Source: Microbispora siamensis
GTDB taxonomy: Bacteria > Actinomycetota > Actinomycetes > Streptosporangiales > Streptosporangiaceae
Assembly: GCF_016863095.1 (NCBI RefSeq)
Contig: NZ_BOOF01000001.1
Location: forward strand, 1-64,000
DNA length: 64,000 nt
Direction: 5' to 3'
The notes below the pieces were generated by a model. It worked only from the letters and a program-made list of their open reading frames with translations. It did not search any database and was not told the origin of the DNA. The number at the start of each line of letters is the position of its first letter. The stretch's first letter is position 1. A program made the translations under genes and the position numbers. Of this stretch, positions 60,658-64,000 are shown one piece after another.

Positions 60658-62886
60658 ATGAGGCGCACAGCACTGCTCGCGGCGGCCGCCGCACTGGCCG
60701 TGACCGGCGTGGTGGCGCCCGCCACCGCCGCTGCCGCCAAGCCCCCGCCCGGCAGCGAGAGCGCGGTCAGGTCCCTCGCCGACGACCCCGCGCAGCGGGC
60801 CGCGGCCGCCGCCGACCAGGCCGTCGCGAGCGGCCTGGACGACCTGCGCGTGTCCCCCAACGAGACCTACCGGCGCACCGCCGTCACGCCGGGCGGCGGC
60901 ATGTACTACGTCACCTACGAGCGGTCGTACAAGGGCCTGCCCATCGTGGGCGGCGACGCGGTCGTGGTCACCGACGCAGGCGGGCGCGTACGCGACACCG
61001 AGGCGGCGTCCGGCGCCCTCCCCCTGGGCGTGCCGACCTCGCCCACGGTCGGCGCCGAGACCGCCACCGCCACGGCGAAGACCGTGCTGTCCCGGGTCGA
61101 CGACACCGCGGCCCCGCGCCTGGTGGTCCTGGCCTGGGGTCACAAGCCGCGCCTCGCGTGGGAGGCCGTCGTCTCCGGAATCGCCGACGGCAAGCCGAGC
61201 ATCCGGCACGTGTTCGTCGACGCGACCACGGGTGAGATCGCCGACTCCTACGACCAGGTGAAGGCGGGCACCGGAAACGGCTACTACTACGGCACCGTCA
61301 CCATCAACACGAGCGGCTCCGGCACCTCGTACTCGATGACCGACTCCACCCGCAGCGGCATCAAGTGCGGCGGGCAGAACGGCTCGGCCTACACCGGCAC
61401 CGACGACTCCTGGGGCAACGGCAGCGGGACCAATCTGGAGACCGCCTGCGTCGACGCGCTCTACGGCGTGCAGCGCGAGTGGGACATGCTGCGCGACTGG
61501 CTCGGCCGCAACGGCATCAACGGCAGCGGCGGCGGCTTCCCCGCCCGCGTGGGCCTGGCCGACGTCAACGCGTACTGGAACGGCAGCTACACCAACTTCG
61601 GCCACTCTCAGGACAACGCCCGTCAGGCCACGCCGATCGACGTCGTGGCGCACGAGTTCGGTCACGCCATCTTCCAGACGACCCCCGGCGCCGCCGGCTC
61701 CGGCAACGAGAACGGCGGCATCAACGAGGGCACCGGCGACATCTTCGGCGCGCTCACCGAGGCGTACGCCAACAACCCGAACGACCCGCCGGACTACCAG
61801 GTGGGCGAGGAGGTCGACCTCGTCGGCGACGGGCCGATCCGCTACATGTACAACCCGTCCCTCGCCGGCGACCCCAACTGCTACTCCTCCTCGATCCCGA
61901 GCACCGAGGTCCACTCCGCGGCCGGCCCACTGAACCACTGGTTCTACCTGCTCGCCGAGGGCTCGTCGCCGGGCGGCGGCAAGCCGAGCAGCCCGATCTG
62001 CTCGGGCGGCCCCTCCTCCGTCACCGGCATCGGCATCCAGAAGGCCGGCAAGATCTACATGGGCGCGCTGCAGCGCAAGACCTCGACCTGGAAGTACGTC
62101 AACGTCAGGACCGCGTCGCTGGCGGCGGCGGTGGAACTGTACGGCGCGAGCAGCCCCGAGTGCGCGGCCACCAAGGCGGCGTGGAGCGCGGCCGGAGTGC
62201 CGGCGCAGTCGGGCGAGGCGAGCTGCTCCTCCTCGGGCAACGACTTCTCGCTGTCGCTCAGCCCCACGGCGGGCACGGTGACGCCGGGCCAGTCGGCCAC
62301 CTCCACGGTCGCGACGTCGACCAGCTCGGGTAGCGCGCAGACGGTCACGCTCAGCGCCTCCGGGCTTCCCTCCGGGGCCACCGCGAGCTTCAGCCCGTCG
62401 TCGGTGACCTCGGGCGGCTCCGCCACGCTGACGATCGCCACCAGCGCGTCGACGCCGTCGGGGACGTACACGGTCACCGTCACCGGCAGCGGCTCGTCCG
62501 GCACCCACACCGCGTCGTACACGCTGACGGTGTCGGGCACCTCCGGCGGGCGCACGTTCACCAACGGCACCGACTACACGATCAACGACCTGACCACGAT
62601 CACCAGCCCGATCACCTCGACCGCCACGGGCACCGCGGTCTCCCCGGTCAAGCTCAGCATCACGATCTCGCACACCTGCGCCGAGGACCTGCGGATCAGG
62701 CTCCAGGGCCCGAACGGCACCTGGTACACGGTCAAGTCCAGCGGCGGCCTGAGCTGCACGTCGTTCGGCACCCGGACCTACTCCGTCCCGGTCACGCAGA
62801 CGGCGGCGGGCACCTGGACCCTCGAGGTCCGCGACCAGTACACCTACGACACCGGCTACCTCGACTCGTGGAGCATCACGGTCTGA
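60658..62886 (+). CDS. Secreted M4 (thermolysin-like) metalloprotease with P-domain
   Basis: 742 residues. Signal peptide MRRTALLAAAAALAVTGVVA; propeptide to about 210 (FTP-like: YYVTYERSYKGLPIVGGDAV); M4 catalytic domain about 215-520 with zinc site His332-Glu333-His336 (VAHEFGHAIF), third ligand Glu357 (GGINEGTGDIFG) and the catalytic-His region HSAAGPLNHWFYLL. An Ig-like Ser/Thr-rich segment (about 535-630) and a C-terminal proprotein-convertase P-domain (about 635-742; CAEDLRIRLQGPNGTWYTV) follow. AAAGGAAG precedes ATG 60658. It degrades extracellular protein. Confidence 0.93.
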   Translation: MRRTALLAAAAALAVTGVVAPATAAAAKPPPGSESAVRSLADDPAQRAAAAADQAVASGLDDLRVSPNETYRRTAVTPGGGMYYVTYERSYKGLPIVGGDAVVVTDAGGRVRDTEAASGALPLGVPTSPTVGAETATATAKTVLSRVDDTAAPRLVVLAWGHKPRLAWEAVVSGIADGKPSIRHVFVDATTGEIADSYDQVKAGTGNGYYYGTVTINTSGSGTSYSMTDSTRSGIKCGGQNGSAYTGTDDSWGNGSGTNLETACVDALYGVQREWDMLRDWLGRNGINGSGGGFPARVGLADVNAYWNGSYTNFGHSQDNARQATPIDVVAHEFGHAIFQTTPGAAGSGNENGGINEGTGDIFGALTEAYANNPNDPPDYQVGEEVDLVGDGPIRYMYNPSLAGDPNCYSSSIPSTEVHSAAGPLNHWFYLLAEGSSPGGGKPSSPICSGGPSSVTGIGIQKAGKIYMGALQRKTSTWKYVNVRTASLAAAVELYGASSPECAATKAAWSAAGVPAQSGEASCSSSGNDFSLSLSPTAGTVTPGQSATSTVATSTSSGSAQTVTLSASGLPSGATASFSPSSVTSGGSATLTIATSASTPSGTYTVTVTGSGSSGTHTASYTLTVSGTSGGRTFTNGTDYTINDLTTITSPITSTATGTAVSPVKLSITISHTCAEDLRIRLQGPNGTWYTVKSSGGLSCTSFGTRTYSVPVTQTAAGTWTLEVRDQYTYDTGYLDSWSITV

Positions 62887-62901
62887 GCGACGGCGGCGCA
62901 G

Positions 62902-62928
62902 CCCCCGGGACCGCACCGGTCCCGGGGG
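62902..62928. terminator. Bidirectional hairpin terminator
   Basis: A perfect 11-bp stem (62902-62912 with 62918-62928) followed by TTT, between the convergent protease and LuxR-type genes. Confidence 0.85.
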
Positions 62929-62947
62929 TTTCCGCGTACGGGGCCGG

Positions 62948-64000
62948 TCAGGCGGGCGGCGCGATCTGGGTCCGCGACCGTACGCCGAGCTTGCGCAGCA
63001 CGGTGGCCACGTGGGTCTCGACCGTGCGCGTGGACAGGAAGAGCACATCGGCGATCTCGCGGTTGGTCCGGCCGAGCGCGACGAGCCGGGCCACCTCCCG
63101 CTCCCGCTGCGACAGCGCGCCGGCGGCCCGCCGCCCGCCGCGCGGGAGCGGGACGTCCACGCCGATGTCGCGCAGCACCCGCCTGCACCGGGCGGCGTCG
63201 TGGGTGGCGCCGAGCCGGCCGTACGACTCCGCGGCCTCCCGGAAGCCCGCCGCGGCGGCGCCGTCCCCGAGCGCGAGCCGGGCCCGCGCCTCGCCCTCGG
63301 CCGCCCGCGCCGCCGCGTAGGGCTGGGGCAGGGCGGCGTACGCCTCCCGGGCCCGGGCGAAGAGGGCGGCGGCGTCGGCGTGCCGCGGTCCTGCGGCGGC
63401 GAGCGCGCCGCGGGCGGCGTCGAGCGCGGCGTGCGCGGCGGGCGCCACCCGGCCCGCGATCCCGGCGGCGTACTCGTCCACCAGCTCCGCCGCCGTCTCC
63501 ATGCGCCCTGCCCTGGCGAACGCGGCGACGGCCGACGGGACGAGGCTCGCGCCCCACACCCACACGCCCTTGCGGCGCAGCAGGGCGACCGCCCGCCCGG
63601 CCTCCGCGACGGCCTCGTCCATCGCTCCCCGGGCGAGGTGCAGGTCGACGAGCCCCCCGGCGGCGGCCGTCACGACCGGGACATTGCGGGCCTCCGGCGC
63701 GTCCAGCCCGGCGCGGTGGAACTGCCTGACCGCCTCCTCCCATTCGCCCGTCGCAAGGGCGAGCAGCCCGAGCACCAGCCACAGGTCCACCGCGATCAGC
63801 GGTGTCTCCGTGGCCGACTCCCCCAGGGACGCCGCGCGGTCGCGCAGCCCTTCCCACCGCCCGGTGAGCCACTCCCTGCGGATCGCGGAGGCGTCGAGGA
63901 GGAAGGCGGGATACTGCGCGCCGGTCTCCAGGGCGAGCCGCCGTCCTTCCCGGGCGAACCGCTCGGCCGCCGCGTAGAGCCCCACGGTGGTCGCCGAGTC
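62948..64000 (-). CDS. LuxR-family regulator, C-terminal part (partial)
   Basis: 351 codons remain in the window and the frame is open at the right edge, so the start lies outside. The N-terminal and central parts are TPR-like helices (AAERFAREGRRLALETGAQY, ARAREAYAALPQPYAAARAA); the C-terminus is a LuxR HTH: LSQREREVARLVALGRTNRE, IADVLFLSTRTVETHVATVL. This order is typical of large LAL-type (LuxR, ATP-binding) regulators, but the ATPase region is not visible here. It may control neighbours to the right. Confidence 0.88.
   Translation of the reverse strand, partial: DSATTVGLYAAAERFAREGRRLALETGAQYPAFLLDASAIRREWLTGRWEGLRDRAASLGESATETPLIAVDLWLVLGLLALATGEWEEAVRQFHRAGLDAPEARNVPVVTAAAGGLVDLHLARGAMDEAVAEAGRAVALLRRKGVWVWGASLVPSAVAAFARAGRMETAAELVDEYAAGIAGRVAPAAHAALDAARGALAAAGPRHADAAALFARAREAYAALPQPYAAARAAEGEARARLALGDGAAAAGFREAAESYGRLGATHDAARCRRVLRDIGVDVPLPRGGRRAAGALSQREREVARLVALGRTNREIADVLFLSTRTVETHVATVLRKLGVRSRTQIAPPA

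Overview
The window is very GC-rich throughout, except for a short lower-GC stretch at about 27.8-28.1 kb. Its genes use GTG and TTG starts, a SARP regulator, an ANTAR regulator, a SigB/SigF-type sigma factor with its partner-switch proteins, a DUF6458-type membrane protein, an F420/PPOX-type enzyme and many secreted enzymes. This is chromosomal DNA of a filamentous actinomycete. The gene set fits the Streptosporangiales, but the genus cannot be fixed from the sequence alone.

Layout. 0-7.3 kb: part of a specialised-metabolism locus, with a partial SARP activator, a small-molecule (APH/ecdysteroid-kinase-like) phosphotransferase and, divergently, a free-standing KS-AT-DH-KR-ACP polyketide synthase without a thioesterase. 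7.3-10.8 kb: debris, consisting of a frameshifted DUF2332 gene running in frame into a thymidylate-kinase-like fragment, a Nudix gene, a truncated STAS gene with three very small genes, and two phage structural genes. 10.8-15.0 kb: three secreted proteins (metallophosphatase, lyase-like protein, heparin-lyase-like protein) that share one F5/8C module. 15.4-18.2 kb: a two-component system divergent from a secreted, Cys-containing internal-repeat protein. 18.3-20.4 kb: a gene graveyard (aquaporin N-terminus, ISL3 transposase piece, broken GntR gene, alpha/beta-hydrolase N-terminus, ROK C-terminus) around one intact DJ-1/PfpI gene. 20.5-26.6 kb: two large secreted ThuA-domain proteins, one fused to a glucose/sorbosone dehydrogenase domain. 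26.8-28.2 kb: IS256 and IS630 remnants beside the 3' end of a tRNA-Pro(GGG) gene.

28.3-41 kb: housekeeping and stress functions. These include small membrane or stress proteins, a broken CBS gene, an asymmetric heterodimeric ABC exporter, type II NADH dehydrogenase, and a stress-regulation group: sigma factor, anti-sigma-like kinase, STAS antagonist, GAF-ANTAR regulator and a PAS-GAF-PP2C protein whose metal-binding motifs are altered. 41-45 kb: a GT4 glycosyltransferase, a GH16-fold lipoprotein whose catalytic motif is absent and which carries a Tyr/Asp/Ser pentapeptide repeat, and an ECF sigma factor with a small partner. 45-49 kb: a proline catabolic operon (pruB-pruA) with a divergent PucR-type regulator.

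49-57 kb: an MFS exporter with a divergent HxlR repressor, a MmyB-type regulator remnant, a monooxygenase-fold protein, a frameshifted serine hydrolase, a lipoprotein, a nucleotidyltransferase-fold gene whose start codon lies in a 41-bp palindrome, a NarL-type sensor kinase and a secreted lipase. 57-64 kb: an intact CBS-pair protein, two small conserved proteins and an SDR, a PPOX-fold enzyme, a secreted M4 metalloprotease with a P-domain, and the C-terminal part of a LuxR-type regulator that runs off the window.

No rRNA, CRISPR array or complete mobile element was found. The less ordinary signals are the modified PP2C, the rebuilt GH16-fold lipoprotein, the sensor/secreted-repeat-protein pair, the start-codon palindrome and the recombined gene debris at 7.3-8.5 kb and 18.3-20.4 kb.
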